Origin: an uncultured Anaerosolibacter sp.
Lineage (GTDB): Bacteria; Bacillota_A; Clostridia; Peptostreptococcales; Thermotaleaceae
Reading direction: 5' to 3'
DNA length: 6,384 nucleotides
Assembly: GCA_937948705.1 (NCBI GenBank)
Contig: CALECF010000245.1
Coordinates: forward strand, 1 to 6,384
The stretch's first letter is position 1, and every line of letters starts with the position of its first letter. The notes below the pieces were generated by a model that made no database searches, was not told where the DNA came from, and worked only from the letters and a program-made list of their open reading frames with translations. A program made the position numbers and the translations under genes. This document shows, in pieces, positions 5,908-6,384 of the stretch.

Positions 5908-6384
5908 TTATAACCCTGTATTATACTTTTTTCCTAAAGCGCCGAGGTAGATTACAAACTCACTTTCTCCATCTACCCCTATGACTTTATTTAACATTTC
6001 ATCATCAAAAGCAGCAATAGCACAAACACCGCAATCGATTGATTCAGCTGCTAAGTATAGGTTTTGACACACATGGCCTGCATCTAAATAAATATATCGA
6101 TAGCCTCTTTCTCCATACCTCCATGTTGTCCTATACGCTTCAGCTGCCCAAATAAAAGTTACTGCACTTGTCTGGACAAAAGCCTGGTCAAAGCAAGCTT
6201 CTGTTATCCTATCTGAAATATCGGCTTCAAAATCTAATGCTAAAAGGCTATGTTTTGTAGCAATATATCGATAGAGTCCAGCCTTAAGTCCCTTTACTTG
6301 ATTGATAAGAATATAGGTTTCAAAAGGGTGTCTAGCGCCAGCAGATGGTACGGTTCTTAGTGTTCTAGTGATGGGACCATGGTC
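5908..6384 (-). CDS. SagB/ThcOx-type nitroreductase-family oxidoreductase, N-terminus cut by the window
   Basis: FMN-dependent nitroreductase-fold protein read on the minus strand, with its stop (TAA) at 5908-5910. The frame is open to the right edge, so only the C-terminal 158 residues are visible and the start is missing. From the first visible residue, signatures are RTVPSAGARHPFETYILI at 10-27 (the FMN-contacting SAGARHP segment of SagB-like proteins), GLYRY at 36-40, WRYGERGYRYIYLDAGHVCQNLYLAAE at 88-114, and CGVCAIAAFDDEMLNKVIGVDG at 118-139, then FVIYLGALG near the end. Family members include the azoline dehydrogenases of thiazole/oxazole-modified peptide clusters, but many stand-alone homologues of unknown substrate exist. 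No peptide precursor or cyclodehydratase gene is seen here, so no specific role is assigned. It converges on the methyltransferase gene. Confidence 0.9.
   Translation of the reverse strand, partial: DHGPITRTLRTVPSAGARHPFETYILINQVKGLKAGLYRYIATKHSLLALDFEADISDRITEACFDQAFVQTSAVTFIWAAEAYRTTWRYGERGYRYIYLDAGHVCQNLYLAAESIDCGVCAIAAFDDEMLNKVIGVDGESEFVIYLGALGKKYNTGL

Overview
The window is AT-rich DNA (by eye about one third G+C) with strong AGGAGG-type ribosome binding sites, TTG and possible GTG starts, T-tailed hairpin terminators and low-GC Gram-positive style proteins. This points to a Firmicute, most likely an endospore former of the Bacillus/Paenibacillus/Brevibacillus kind. That placement is inference from style and protein families; no rRNA or other marker gene is present.

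Layout. (i) Positions 1-2203 hold the 3' part of a D-alanine--D-alanine ligase gene (ddl, cut by the left edge) and, 5 bp after it, a full murF-like gene. Together they make the D-Ala-D-Ala dipeptide and attach it to the UDP-MurNAc-tripeptide, the last two cytoplasmic steps towards the peptidoglycan pentapeptide precursor. A hairpin terminator at about 2285-2320 ends this unit. (ii) Positions 2424-4614 hold two consecutive family 2 (GT-A fold) glycosyltransferase genes, 494 and 226 residues, closed by a second terminator at 4634-4658. (iii) Positions 4693-5764 hold an extended -10 promoter, a leader of about 170 nt with marked secondary structure and a possible 12-codon leader ORF, and a 294-residue SpoU/TrmH (SPOUT) RNA 2'-O-methyltransferase. 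(iv) After a long imperfect inverted repeat at 5810-5853, the C-terminal 158 residues of a SagB/ThcOx-type nitroreductase-fold oxidoreductase run in on the minus strand and leave at the right edge.

How the parts relate. The ddl-murF pair is tightly coupled and almost certainly translated from one mRNA. The two glycosyltransferases form a second unit and could decorate a cell-wall, capsule or spore-surface polymer. Neither has a signal peptide or membrane segment, so they should act in the cytoplasm. The murF-like protein keeps the general Mur ligase catalytic residues but has an altered YNANP-type motif (YKSNP). With the neighbouring glycosyltransferases, this raises the possibility that ddl-murF is a second, specialised copy (for example for the spore envelope) rather than the housekeeping pair.

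No mobile element, tRNA, rRNA or CRISPR array was seen. The least explained stretch is the structured leader of the methyltransferase gene.
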